Shown: in pieces, positions 20,081 through 31,259 of the stretch
How the letters are laid out: every line of letters begins with the position of its first letter
Numbering within the stretch: the first letter of the stretch is position 1
The notes under the pieces: generated by a model
Databases searched by the model: none
What the model was told of the DNA's origin: nothing
What the model saw: the letters and a program-made list of their open reading frames with translations, nothing else
Position numbers and translations under genes: made by a program
NCBI GenBank assembly: GCA_030078075.1
Contig: CP119638.1
Coordinates: 261,501-325,500 of the forward strand
Length of the DNA stretch: 64,000 nucleotides
Source: Crithidia sp. LVH-60A
Lineage: Eukaryota > Euglenozoa > Kinetoplastea > Trypanosomatida > Trypanosomatidae
Direction: 5' to 3'

Positions 20081-21725
20081 TCATGCACCGCGAATGTACC
20101 GCTTTAGCAGCGCTTCGATGGAGCCGGCAGCGGCGCGATCGACGCACGACTCGGCGGCGAGACGGGTGGGAAAGTACGCCACACTCGTCTTCGCCGCAGC
20201 AGGCGGTGGCAGGAGCTGCAGGTGCTGCTCGCGAGCGATGCGGTGGACCTCGTCCACGTCCTCGGTGCATTGTGGCCTTAGGTGCACCTCGTAGCGCGCC
20301 GTCGATGGAATTGGCGCGTGAGGCGAAGGAGACTGCAGTGCGTCACCGTCACTCCGCGCTTGCGAGACGCGGGAAGGGCATCGCTTCCTGCCACCGCCGC
20401 TGCGGAGCCGCCTCTTTCAACACCCCTTCCTCCTTCTCCTCGGCCTTCACACGATCTACGATGCCGTCACCGCCGCCACGCAAAGTAGAAGACCGCTTCC
20501 GCAGAGCCGCTCGACTCAGTGCATCTGGCGATGTAATGGGTGTGTACGGCGGCTCAACAGAGAGAACCTGTGTGGGCTCCTCTGGGGCAGATCGAGTTGC
20601 AGCGTGGAGCGCTCCCCCGCCGGCGCTGCTACGCGACAGTCCCAACCGCACTAGGTTGCGCACAGTCGAGCCGCCAAAGATCCGTGGTGGTTGAGGTTTC
20701 GGCGCAGCGAGTGGTGCGACCGCTTCTGGTGGAGCGGGGGCTGGAGACGGCAGCCACGATCGCGCGGCCTTCGCATCGCCTGGCGTCTCCACCTTTGCGT
20801 GCTTTGGTCGGCACTGATGTACCGGAGCATTCGGACGCGTTTCAAAGGTGCCACAGCGTTGACACTGCAGGCAGGGCACGTGGAAGCGCTCGTCCGCTTG
20901 CACCTCCGCCAAGCAGGCACGGCAGATATCCACAGCGCACATTGGGCAGTGGTAGAGGTAGCGGCTGTGAGCGGGGACGGCACTGAGGTGGTGAACACCA
21001 GTGCTGTCTTCCTGTTCCTCCTGCTTCGTCTCTTGCTTCACTCCTTTCAGCTTTCCTGTGCGAGACGATGGCATTGCCCTCTCTCCCTCCTTCTCGTCCT
21101 CCTCCTCTTGCACACTGTCGAGCCAGTCCGTGTGGCCGCAGAAGTCGCAGCTGACGCCTTCAATGTCGCCGTACGAAGCACGTGACCGCCTCTCCAGCAC
21201 GTGCAGCTTCCAGCAGACAAACTGCTGGGTGACAGGGTTGTAGAGGGGGCCGCCGAGCTGCTGTGCCGCGCGGAGCAGAAGATCCACCTCTTCGTTAATA
21301 TTTGACGAACTCCTGTCAAAATCGACTGCCTCCTCCTCCACGACGTAGTACTGCGGTGCAGCGTGCGCTGACGCAGGGTGGCGGCTCAACTCTCTCGAGG
21401 TGACAGTCGAGGTGGATGCAGCGCCACCCGACGCGCTGCGCGATGGTGGCGTGGCTGCTTGTGTGGTACCGCCATCAACGGTGAGAACGCCGCCGGAAGC
21501 CGTGGCGTCCACCATGTCGGTGCTGCGGCGCTCTGCCTTTCGGTGTTTCTTTGTGCCGACTGCACCAGCATTAGATGAGGAGTTGTGTGTGGTGTGGAGC
21601 TGGTAGGGCCGCAGCATCTGGTGCAACTCGCGGTCTGGCGAGAGACTGCGGGAGGAGGAGCGCTGCAGCGAGACGAAGCGGTCGAAGTTGACCGGCGAAG
21701 CGGAAAAACGGTGCCGCTCCTCCAT
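20081..21725 (-). CDS. Cysteine-rich zinc-binding protein of unknown function, one frame change
   Basis: About 548 residues from the ATG at 21725 (MEERHRFSASPVNFDRF). The N-terminus is Ser/Arg-rich and disordered. A conserved-looking block follows (VDLLLRAAQQLGGPLYNP, QQFVCWKLHVLERRSR). Then comes a cysteine cluster with CDFCGHTDW, CPMCAVDICRAC and CLQCQRCGTFE, ending VHQC, which is enough ligands for two or more zinc sites of treble-clef or ZZ-like type. A long Pro/Ala/Ser linker follows. The first frame stops at 20349, but another frame continues without a gap as HAPIPSTARYEVHLRPQ to a helical end (AAGSIEALLKRYIRGA) at 20081. The switch lies between about 20352 and 20375. I treat the tail as part of this gene, because no spacer or start separates them; a separate small gene is possible. 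Confidence 0.65.
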
Positions 21726-23845
21726 TGTGGCGCCGTTGCTTGCTTTGGTGTGGTGTGTGTTTGTGAAAGTAGCAGTGTTGCCTAGACTCGAAAACAAAGC
21801 GGCAACTCTCCTCTGCTGTTCTCTCTCTCTCTCCGTCTCCCTCTTGTGCACTGTAAAACTGCAGCGTTCGCAGTCTATAGAAGTGCTGCCTCTTTTTGCG
21901 TCTTCGCGTCTCTCCTCTATGTGTTACCCTTCTATGAGCAGTATGGTCAATACGACAAATTCGTGTCTATTGCGCTTGGAGCTCGGCAGATGTGGCTCGG
22001 ATCGCTACCACAAAAAAAAATCGTTTGCTGCGTTACACGATGAGTCTTCAAGTCTGTGTTTTAGGCGGAAAGCCAAAGGTACATGAGTGAAGGGAATGAG
22101 GGGCTTCTGTCCGTTATGACTCCAACGCAGAGACACACCTGAGCAACGAAGAAGCAGACACTAAGAAGTGGCGAAAAGAAATGATTGTGCATCAAAGGCG
22201 AAAATTATGATGAAAAGTAAAGCATTGGAGCGGCTTAAAATGTGTTTGGCTTCTGCAAGATCTGCAAGTCTTCCTACGAAGGGGTGAATAGTTCATTGCG
22301 GCAACGACGCTGCTGCGCCGAGGTACGAAAGGGACTCTCATCACCATCACAGGCCTTCGGTTGCAAGAAAACACTCGCGTTGCCCTTACCTCACGGTCTG
22401 CGCCATCCGCCGCAAGATGCCGTTCTCGTCCTTTTCTTATGTATTTCTTCACATCGGCTTTTCTAGAAGACAGCTAAGAGATAACACAAACAGTGAAATA
22501 GGCAAAACAAGGGGAGAGTATAGGAAAGCAAAAGCGTTTATATAGGATTGAGCTCACCAAACAGGAAGCAAACGAATCGGAGAAGAACAGAAAAGAAAAT
22601 GTTAGTGTACAAAGCCGGGCAGAAAAAAAGTAGTTGTGGTACGCACATGAAGGGTAGCCGATCAAAATAGAAAGAGCGGAGAAAAAAATAAGAAGAGAGT
22701 GTGTTGTGAAGCCGATGACGAAAACAGGGGAGAGCATCGAAAAGAAATACCGCATTAAAAAACCAACGCAGACAAAATTCAGCAACCAAACGCTTCCGTA
22801 ATAACAGAGGAAGAGAGAAAAAGAGAGAGCGGACATAACATCGCGCTCCGCAACGGTCAAGAGAAGGCACCAAACAACAGCGAGGAAGGCAGTAAACGCC
22901 ATCTTACTCTTTCAGCACAAACAAGTCTGCACAACGGACAACAACTAGAAAACGAAGAAAAAGTGGTTTAAACAAAAACGCTTTTCTCGCTATCTTTCCG
23001 TTTTTTTGCGGGGGTACAAAAGCAAGAGGGAGCGCGAAACGATGAAAAGGAAAAAATTAGTGGGTGCCAAAAAAAAAGGTAGAAAAAGAGGGGGAAAAAA
23101 AGAAAGCAAAGCAAAAAAAAAAAAAAGACTCAAGGGGGTGCTGACGCAGGGTTCGGTGCGCACGTTGATGAACACACACGCCTTTGCCACAGGAGCTCTT
23201 CGACGCCTGTGCTTTTTTACCTGTGTCTGCCACGACTGATCTGTCTTTTTTTTTTTTTAATTGCCAGTCTCAGTACATGAGCAAATTGCGCTTGCAGGGA
23301 GTCAAGCGCGTCGGTGCGCATCTCATGAAGAGCAAAATAATAAGACGAATTCTAAATTTGGGAAAGGGGAGAGATGGAACAAGAAATGGCACGGGAAAAT
23401 TGAAGTCGCCAGAAAGAGAGAGAGAAAACAAACAAAAGTAGAGAAACAAAGAGGGAGAAGGGAGGGATGACGAGTAAGGACGAGAAGTGGGAAGAACAAC
23501 AATGAAAAGAAAAGACGAAAAGAAGAAACGCCAAAAATATGAAAGGGAAGCCATAACATCTCCGTCTCTCTCGTGTGCTCAGATTGCGCCACTTTGACAG
23601 CGGCAGCTAAAAGTTGGGAAGGGGGCAGGCCAGCAAAAGAAAAAGAAGAAAAGAGCGGCACACCAACCTCAACACCGCCAATGCGAGACACAGTGAGAGA
23701 GAAGGAGAGAGAAGGCGACAAATGTAAAAAATGAGCACGTACATAACCGAAAGATGCGAAGAGGGGAGTAGGATTATACATAAAAGAGGTAAGAAAAAGG
23801 ATTAAAATACAAACTTTAAAATATCGAACACACGCACGCTCACAC
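21726..23845. other. Long spacer with a purine-rich plus strand
   Basis: About 2.1 kb. From about 22480 to 23800 the plus strand is strongly purine-rich, i.e. the transcribed minus strand is almost continuous pyrimidine-rich sequence. This yields accidental hydrophobic open frames rich in Phe, Ser and Leu. I support no gene here. Confidence 0.5.
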
Positions 23846-25293
23846 TCAAGAGGCGTGCAGTGCTGGGGCGGGATCAGACGTCACCGCCTCAGAGCCTCGC
23901 GGAAGGTCCCACGCACCAACGCTGTGACCGCCCTGCTCACATAGCGGACGCATGCTCCGCGTGTAGAGCTGCGGCCGCCGCGGCGTCCGAATCCGCTGCG
24001 ACGACGGCGGCGACGGGAACGATGGGCTCTGCGCGTTCGGCGTCGACACGGCAGACGACACACTCAGCGGCTCCCGCAGCGTGAAGGGGACATCGACGCT
24101 GTTCTGCACAGAGCCGCCCACCGGCCTGCCGGCGGAGGTTGGCCGCACATCTGCCTCCGTCACGGGAGAGCGAGCAGCGCTCAGCGCACCCGTTGGCAGC
24201 CGCGAGACGCGTCCAGACGGGCAGTTCGAGCTGGACAGGAACGCCGACGACAGACTCGACCCGCTCGGGCCATTCAGCGCGCCTTTGCGCGAGCGCGAGT
24301 TGGGGGTGTGGCACACCGGCGTGTCAGCGGCATGCAGGACGCTCAGCACGTTGGGCGACCGCGTCGCGACCGGGGCAGAAGAGGTGGACGTGATGGACTG
24401 CGCCTCGCACTCTGCGTTGCCGAAGAGGGCCTCCACATCGTTTAACGTGACGGGAAGGGCGGCGAAGGTGTGCAAGCCAACGTGATCGGCTGCTACTGCT
24501 GTCATTGCCTCGTCTTGGAGCTGCGGTGCACTGGTGGCAGCGGCGGCGGCCATGAAGTTGTTCACGCCGTCGCGCCGCAGTGGCAGCCGTCGCACCGCAA
24601 ACGACCCAAAGCGCGAGCTGAAGAGCTTGAGGGAGGGGCGGCGAGGCAGCGTGGGCCGCAGCGGAGGTGGTGGGAGATGCGGCCGGACCTCTGCACCACT
24701 CGTGGAGTCCTCCTCTCTCCGCAGAAAGACGATGTCTCTTCACCCTCTGCCGCTGACGGTGCTGCGGGTGTTTTCGGGGCTTCCGCGGCAGCTGCCGGCT
24801 CTGCTTCTACTAGCTTGTACTCACGAAACGTGGTGGAGGTGCCGAGTCGGATGAAAAGAGCGGGCAGTTGTGTGCGCAGACCGCACCCCACACCTTCCTC
24901 ACCGTCTTCCGCCGCTGCGGCTTTGTCTTCCTCTCCAGGGAGCACCGCTGGGGAGGAGCAGACAGAAGCAGTATCAACAAAAACGGGTCGCCTAGCAGGC
25001 TCGCTGGTGGCCTCTTCCACCCGCTGCGCCACCGCTTTGGAAAGGGCGTCTGCAATCACGCTCGCCTCAACGCGAATCTTCTTCCGCTCAAACTGGTAGA
25101 GCGGGGAGTAGTACCACGCGATGGGTGACAGGGTGTCGTCGGTTGTGTCCGGCAGCACCTCTCCAACGAAGCAGAAGGCGGTGAGGGCCTGGTCGCTGCA
25201 GCGCCGCGCATCTCGCACGTCGTCGGCGTTGCGGCTTACGGCCATAAGCCGCAGCCGATGCGCACCGAACGACAACTCCGGTGGCAGCGCCAT
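23846..25293 (-). CDS. Unknown protein with a Ser/Pro-rich C-terminal half, one frame change
   Basis: About 482 residues from the ATG at 25293 (MALPPELSFGAHRLRLMAVS). I do not recognise the family. The first 110 residues look folded (LTAFCFVGEVLPDTTDD, SPIAWYYSPLYQFERKKIRV). After an acidic Ala/Glu linker comes RLGTSTTFREYKLVEAEP. The frame then changes at about 24731-24745 and continues as IVFLRREEDSTSGAEVRPHL and PSLKLFSSRFGSFAVRRLPL into a long Ser/Thr/Pro-rich tail ending at 23846. The continuation has the codon use of neighbouring genes, and no spacer intervenes, so one gene with an indel is the best reading. The tail could be a phosphorylated scaffold region; that is speculation. Confidence 0.6.
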
Positions 25294-25569
25294 GTGAAAG
25301 AGGTGCAAAAAAAAGGGGAAAATGGAAAAATAGACCTCACCTAAAAGATGACAGGAAAAGAGAGTGTGTGGGCACAACTATATCAGATGGTGAAAGAGAA
25401 TAAAAGAAGTTGCGGTGTTCCGCAAGAAGCAAATAGAAAACAATTGCAGGAAAAAAAAGACGATGACGACAATACACACGGCAGAAACAGAAGTACTGCG
25501 AACACACACTTGATTGCTTGCTCGTTTGTTTTTTCTTCAAAAGCGCTATGTGTACATGCAAGTATATTC

Positions 25570-25594
25570 TTTGTTTGTTTGTTTGTTTGTTTGT
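25570..25594 (+). repeat. TTTG microsatellite
   Basis: About six tandem TTTG units on the plus strand in spacer sequence. Simple repeat with no evident role. Confidence 0.85.
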
Positions 25595-26167
25595 GTCGAT
25601 GTTGTTCTGAAGGCAGTAGTGACCCTGAAGGACACAGTAAACACCAGTTGGGGGAGAACTCAACACAGCTCCTTCGAGATCGAATGCACCGGCAGTCGCA
25701 GTGCGAGAGAGAAAGAGGTTCAAGAAGAGAAAGAAGAGCGAGAGAGACACAGGCGCACACACACCAGGATAATGTCAACCACGTTTCTTATGATGTGCAC
25801 ATGAACCACTGAAACGAGGCTGCGATGAATGCCCGTGCGTGCTCTTCTTAGCGACCTCGTTAGGAGACGGAGCAGCAAGTCTTTTTTTTTGGTTTCTCTT
25901 CTTCTCTTCAAGAATTAGATGCCCTCCAGCTCACGAAGCACACACCCACACACGACGCACCAATTCGCAGTGGAGAAGCGAGAAAAGAAAAAAAGAGAGC
26001 AGGCGACAGTATACACGCCCTGTAAAGTGGTTGATGTGCAATGAACAGAGGCAGAAGTGGAGAAAGCAGTGGGAGAAAGTGAACACAGAATTGAGAGTGA
26101 ACAAGTGGGAAGGTAACGTTGACCTTTAAGAAGTGCACCGCATCTTTGCAGGGAAGGGAGAAGGGAA

Positions 26168-26232
26168 ATAAAACAAAAACCCCCCCTTTATTTTTCCCCC
26201 CCTCTTTTTCTCTTTTTTTTCTCTATTTTTTC

Positions 26233-26269
<37 letters not shown>

Positions 26270-26353
26270 CCCCCCCCCCCCCCCCCCCCCCCAAAAAAAA
26301 AGGTGGGTGGTTTCTTTCCGCGCCCCCCCAAACAAAAACAAAAAAACCACCCC
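26168..26353. other. Homopolymer-rich patch, probably unreliable sequence
   Basis: A long A run is followed directly by a long C run and then A/C and C/T blocks. The texture is like the patches at 19841 and 44100. It lies in spacer, so no gene is visibly hurt. Confidence 0.6.
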
Positions 26354-26979
26354 CTTGACGGAAACGCCAGCCTCGCTGCCCCGCTCACCAACACGCAATC
26401 TTCTATGTATTTAATTTAATCTATTGTCCACCGCCAATAATGCAAATCACGTCATTGTATAAGCGCTCTTTTTCCTTCAACTCTTCTTTGAAGACTCATC
26501 GGCTGCCACCTTGATCTGCGATGCACGCTGACGCACAGGATCGATCGCTCACAGAAAGAAGAAGCGTCAGACATCGCATAAAAAAAAAAAAGTAATGAAT
26601 GCACTGCAAAATCGACAGAATATAAGATAAAGAAGTTCAATCAGGTAAAGGAGGAGAACAAACAGTTGCGGGAAGGGAAGAGGGGTCCCGTTTCCTTTCG
26701 CCTCCTACTTGCACAAAGAAACTCTCTCTCTTTCTCTCTCGCCCATTTAGACGCGGCCCACTGCCGCGAGGGGATGTGTGGCCACTGTCAGCTGGGAGAG
26801 AGACAAAACTGAAACATATTCTTGACCTTAAAAATACAAGTAGAACCAATGCAACATCTATTGTTCTCTTTTCTTTGCAGTCGCGGCAGTCACAAATACA
26901 CACACACACACGGACACATACGAGTTGGCGTCTGACGCTCTGTCCTGATACCAAAGAAGCACCGCCACCAGATCGTGCC

Positions 26980-28452
26980 TTAGGCAAACTCCGCCTTCAC
27001 GGCCGCCTCGAGGGCCTTCAGCGCCCCTTCTACCTCCGCCTTTGTCGCCTGGCTCTTTGCAACGATGCGCAGGCCCGAGTAGGTCGTCACTGGGTCGTCC
27101 GTCGTGAAGACGTTGCGCACCAGCGCGATCTTCTTCCCCTGCAGCACGTTGATCACCCGCTGCAGCCGGTTCTCCACGCTCTGCAGCCCCTCCGACGCAA
27201 CGTACGCCGGCGGCACGGCAAGAATGATCACCGGCGACGCGTCATCAGCGCAGTCGATCAGCTTGATCTTCTGCGCGTTGAAGCCGGCCTCGCGCAGGTG
27301 CTTGCGCATGTGCTGGGTGTGCCCGCGCAGCTTCTCCACGAAGCTGTGGTCGCGGTCGAGCACTGTCAGGCACGGCGACACCGACGCCGTCACGTAGGGC
27401 GGCAGCGAGGCGGAGAAGACGTAGGCGGTGGCGGAGAGACGCTGGTGGTCGACCATGTTTGCCGCACCAGCACAGAAGCCGCCGACGGCGCCCATCGACG
27501 TGCTGAGGCTGCCCACGTAGACATCCACGTCCATCGTCGGGATATTGAAGTGCTCCGGCGTGCCGCGGCCCGTCTTGCCGAGCACACCAAAGCCGTAGCC
27601 GTCCTCGAGCACCAGGCGGAACTTGTACTTGCGGCACAGCTCGAGAATCTTGGGCAGCGGGCAGATCTCGCCCGTCTCGTAGAAGACGCCTTCGGTGACA
27701 ACGAAGCGGCGGTGCGGCTTGTGCTGCCCATCCTTCGCCACCACCTCCTTCAGCTTCTCCTCCAGGCTGGCCATGTCGCAGTGCTTGTAGGCGCGGATGT
27801 CCGACCGCGACAGCTTGCACCCCTCCAGCACCGGCATCGAGACGCCGCCGTCGTAAACGATGTAGTCACCGCGGCCAGAGAAGCAGGAGATGAGGGTGGC
27901 CACCGTCGCGTAGGCGAAGCTGTACACCACGGCGTCGTCCGTCTTGAGGAACTTGGCGAGGTCCTGCTCCACCAGGAGGTGCGGCTTGATGGTGCCGTAG
28001 AAGCTGCGGGGGCCGCAGCTGCCCACACCGTAGGCGTTCACCGCAGCCCGCGCAATGTCGACAACCTCGGGCAGCGTGGAGAAGGAGTGGAAGTCGTAGG
28101 TGGCCAGGTCCAGGCACTCCTCCGGGCTGGTCGAGCCGGAGCGGAGGATGGAGATGTGACAGCCATCGCGGCCACACACCTCCGTCACGCCCTTGTACTC
28201 CGGCACCGGGACGTTCGACTTCACGATGCCGTCGGCGTGGAAGGGCTCGGACTGGTAGGCAGCAATGCGGCGCTCCTGCTCCTCCAAGGAGGGCATGTTG
28301 ACGGGCTTCGACGCCGTGGCCCTGGCGGCCTTGCGGCGGGTAGAGCGCTGCAGGAGGAGGTAGCCCAGCGCGACGGCGAAGAGCAGCTCGAGCACGATGT
28401 GGAAGGGGTGCTCCATCAGCTGCTGCGACAGCACCGACGACACGGAAGGCAT
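26980..28452 (-). CDS. Serine palmitoyltransferase subunit 1 (LCB1)
   Basis: 490 residues from the ATG at 28452 (MPSVSSVLSQQLMEHPFH). SPT condenses serine with palmitoyl-CoA, the first step of sphingolipid synthesis, at the ER. One membrane segment lies at about residues 17-34 (HIVLELLFAVALGYLLL). The aminotransferase fold is clear: LDLATYDFHSFSTLPEVVDI, GVGSCGPRSFYGTIKPH, RFVVTEGVFYETGEICPLP and LVLEDGYGFGVLGKTGRGTP. Where the catalytic LCB2 subunit has its PLP lysine, this protein reads GSLSTSMGAVGG with no Lys, which marks it as the non-catalytic LCB1 partner. LCB2 is not in the window. A possible splice AG lies at 28639-28638, giving a 5' UTR of about 185 bases. The frame is intact. Confidence 0.93.
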   Translation of the reverse strand: MPSVSSVLSQQLMEHPFHIVLELLFAVALGYLLLQRSTRRKAARATASKPVNMPSLEEQERRIAAYQSEPFHADGIVKSNVPVPEYKGVTEVCGRDGCHISILRSGSTSPEECLDLATYDFHSFSTLPEVVDIARAAVNAYGVGSCGPRSFYGTIKPHLLVEQDLAKFLKTDDAVVYSFAYATVATLISCFSGRGDYIVYDGGVSMPVLEGCKLSRSDIRAYKHCDMASLEEKLKEVVAKDGQHKPHRRFVVTEGVFYETGEICPLPKILELCRKYKFRLVLEDGYGFGVLGKTGRGTPEHFNIPTMDVDVYVGSLSTSMGAVGGFCAGAANMVDHQRLSATAYVFSASLPPYVTASVSPCLTVLDRDHSFVEKLRGHTQHMRKHLREAGFNAQKIKLIDCADDASPVIILAVPPAYVASEGLQSVENRLQRVINVLQGKKIALVRNVFTTDDPVTTYSGLRIVAKSQATKAEVEGALKALEAAVKAEFA

Positions 28453-29156
28453 TGTTAGGTGAAGGAAAAAAAGACAAAAAGAAGTGAAATCCTTAGACTG
28501 ATGTGTGTGGTTTAGTGCGGATTTCCGTGGGTTAATTGTGTGGGTGCGTGTAAGTGCGTGTGTCCGAATTCGTGCGGGCGTGTATAGGTACGGGCACAGA
28601 AGCAAACACAAATAAAATAATCACTAAGGTGTTGCCACTACGGCGCACGTAAACGGAAAGAAGACAAAAAAAAAGGCAGATGTGGTTCTCTTTTCCTCAG
28701 TGAAAATGTCAAGAAAAACGACTGTACGATCAGAGAAGCAATTTAATGGGGTACAACGAAAATAGAAGAAATGACGGTGCAGAATGTTTACAGGACCTAA
28801 TATGTAGTGAGCTTGAATGAGTGGTGCACATGAAAGTAGTAGCGATAGAAAGGGAGCGTGGCCGTGTCAAGGATGAAAGAAGAGAGCAATGAAGCAAAGA
28901 AGAAAGAGGGATTAAATATGAGATGAAGAGGAAAAGAAGAGTTCATGCTTGACTTGTGTGCGACTATCACCGTCGCTCTCCTCAGCGCGTATCGAATGCG
29001 TCAGCTGGCAGATAGCACCTCTTGACCTCTGATTTCTTCTTCTTCTTTTTTTCCTGTTAGGCGCAACGATAAGAACTCGAAAAACACTCATCCTCGCCAC
29101 GGTCGCAAATTGCAACGGTGCCGAAAAAAAAAAATAACCACGCCGCACCTCTGTTC
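28453..29156. other. Spacer between LCB1 and the SFI1-like gene
   Basis: About 700 bases. The right end of the spacer is counted from the LCB1 start; its left part, 28912-29156, is an open frame after the SFI1-like stop but belongs to a frame I reject. A minus-strand T-rich tract at about 28665-28675 could serve LCB1 splicing. Confidence 0.4.
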
Positions 29157-30168
29157 TCAATGCAGGCTTCGCTGGTAGTCGAGAGACGCGAGTTGACGCC
29201 GCCACGTCCACGCACTGAAGCGGTACAACAGATGTCGGGCCTCGTTCGCTTTCAGCAGCAGGGCAGCTTGCAGCCGTCGCCGCAGCCACATCTTCCACCG
29301 CCGCAACACCCGCAGTCCTAAATCGCACGACGCACGTCGCTGCACTCGGCGCAGACGAGAGAGGAGGAGCGTCCCACGCAGCCACACCGTGAAGGCCCGC
29401 CGTGCAACCTGCTGTGCCGCATGTGCCTGCAGCGGAGAAAGCAGTACTCCCTCCAGCGCGTGCAGCCGCCACGTGACGAGAGCAAAGCGCGCAAGACGAC
29501 GCTCGGCTGTAAAGCGAATGTGCTGGAGCTGACGGAGAAGACGGTGAAGGCGGAGGGAGGTGCAACCACGCTGTGAAGCGCAGCACGGCGTGGCGCTGTC
29601 GGTTCACCAGCGACAGGCGTGTGGCGCGGTCGCGACGACGAGACCGCGCATGAGCCCACTGCCGCCACCGCACCCACGCTCCGCGGCACACCACGTCACG
29701 CAGCAGCGATGCCTCACGCTCCGCAGCTTCTGCGTAGAGCGCCTCCCGACATAGCCGGCGCTCAGTCACGAGGCGCCACCACGCAAAGCATCGCCCGCCG
29801 AGCCGTTGCCACAGTAGCTGACGCGTGTGGTGTTGCAGTCGGCGAAGAACGCCGTGGCGGAGGGCGTGAAGCCCCCAGCGGTACAAGATTCGTCTGGCAA
29901 CGCAGGCGTTGGCCTCGCCACGGATACGCTGCAGATCGGCCAGGACGTCAGCACTGGAACGGCCGCGCACCAGGTGCGCCGCACCGACCAGCCGTGCCTC
30001 GTACGTGGACGTGGTGTGAAAGGATGTGAGCGCGACGCTTTCACGTGCGTGGGAAAACTGCCGAGAGGAATCTTTAAATGTGCCCGGGATTACTTGTACA
30101 TCACGCAGAGGCACGCGGCGCCGCCCTCTCTGGTGGGTAGCGGATGTCCTCCACGGCGTAGGAGTCAT
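29157..30168 (-). CDS. SFI1-like Trp-repeat protein, one frame change
   Basis: About 337 residues. Short helical units spaced by conserved Trp or Phe recur: ARRILYRWGLHAL, GRCFAWWRLVTERRL, GAWVRWRQWAHARS, HAVLRFTAW, ARFALVTWRLHAL, ARRAFTVWLRGTLLL, LRRWKMWLRRRLQ and LLYRFSAWTWRRQL. This is the SFI1 repeat style, which in other eukaryotes makes a long helix that binds centrins at centrosomes or basal bodies. The first frame loses the pattern at about 29553-29570 and becomes Ser/Ala/Cys-rich, while the next frame carries the Trp units on to the stop at 29157. I therefore end the gene at 29157 rather than at 28912. Basal-body function is inferred. The start at 30168 is the farthest ATG and uncertain. 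Confidence 0.65.
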
Positions 30169-31259
30169 CAGATTGGTGAAGCCACGAAGTGCTCAAGAGG
30201 TTCATGCGTACAAGATATTGGTAGTGGGCGTGGTTTCTTCACAGACGCACGAAGAGCCTCAATTAGTGTGTACCTCTCCGTTCTTCTCTTCTATTTGCCA
30301 GCAAAAGCTTTGTGCAGCTTTCATCTACCTCTATCTATGTGTATTTTATGTGCAGTTGCAATTCTGTCAACGATGCACGGCCTTTTTTTTGTTCTTTGTG
30401 TGTTTGGTTATGTACCTGGAGTGCAAGAAGAAGCACTCATCTCCTATTCGCCGCGTCGCAACGATATCACCGCCGTGCCAAACGCGCACCTGCGACGTTG
30501 ACGAGGGGAGATAAAAACCAAAGAGGCAGCGTCAGAGGCGGTGGGAGAGTTGTGAACACAAAAAAAAGAGCGAAGCCGTGAAGATCCCCGCTTTCTGACA
30601 GTCCATCAGCAGTGCGCTTGACGCTGTGGGCACAAACGACGAGCACGCATCCACTAACAAAAGGCACGTTGACTCAGAGACAACACCCGTCTTCCTTTTA
30701 TATAGCATCCTTCTTTGCGATGATCAAAGAAGAAGATACGCAGCAGTCTTCGCGTCGCGACCATCAACACGTCCTGCCTCGTACCGCATCGTACACACAC
30801 ACACACACTCTCTCTCTCTCGCACCATTGACGCTAACCGCAAAATGTGGCAGCCTTTTTGAGCACGTAAAGATACATTGTTATGTAACGATCCACTGAGA
30901 AAGCGACTCTTCAGTGCCGCCAACTACGCACCCACCTCAAAAGAAAAGGAGGAAAAATTAAGATAGCAGCTTTTCGTTTTTAAGAGTTATGATGTGGTGC
31001 AGCGTGAACGGAAAGATGAGTTGGGGGAAAGACAGATTACTGACGAGCAATCATTCAGCTGCAACGTATTCTCCCACCCACATCTTCGCGTTCACACGCC
31101 ACACACAGGGTATTTTTTTTTTTTTAGTTGATGCGGTGCTTTTTGTGGCGGCGTGGCGGCTTACCTTCCAGAAACGTCAGCACATGCAGCGCACAGGCAC
31201 AAAGGTCCGGTGTCAGTTTGGAAAATTCCTCATCCTCGCACCATGCGTAGGACAGCGGC
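30169..31259. other. Spacer between DUF501 and SFI1-like genes
   Basis: About 1.1 kb, with CA/CT simple runs at 30790-30820 and a T run on plus at 31112-31124. No gene or RNA supported. Confidence 0.4.

Larger units (their letters stand above)
25294..26979. other. Spacer upstream of the unknown gene
   Basis: About 1.7 kb. Contains the TTTG microsatellite and the homopolymer patch, plus minus-strand pyrimidine stretches near 25900-26010. No gene supported. Confidence 0.45.

Noticed and set aside
22474-22902. Hydrophobic 142-residue minus-strand open frame, candidate membrane protein
   Set aside because: Lies in a long pyrimidine-rich spacer that produces Phe/Ser/Leu frames everywhere; codon use is unlike real genes nearby.
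26776-28458. Long plus-strand open frame over LCB1
   Set aside because: Antisense shadow of a G/C-rich gene; its residues are His/Arg/Val-rich and show no domain.
28912-29156. C-terminal extension of the SFI1-like gene in its first frame
   Set aside because: After the frame change the Trp repeats continue in another frame that stops at 29157; the extension is Ser/Arg/Phe-rich with no repeats.
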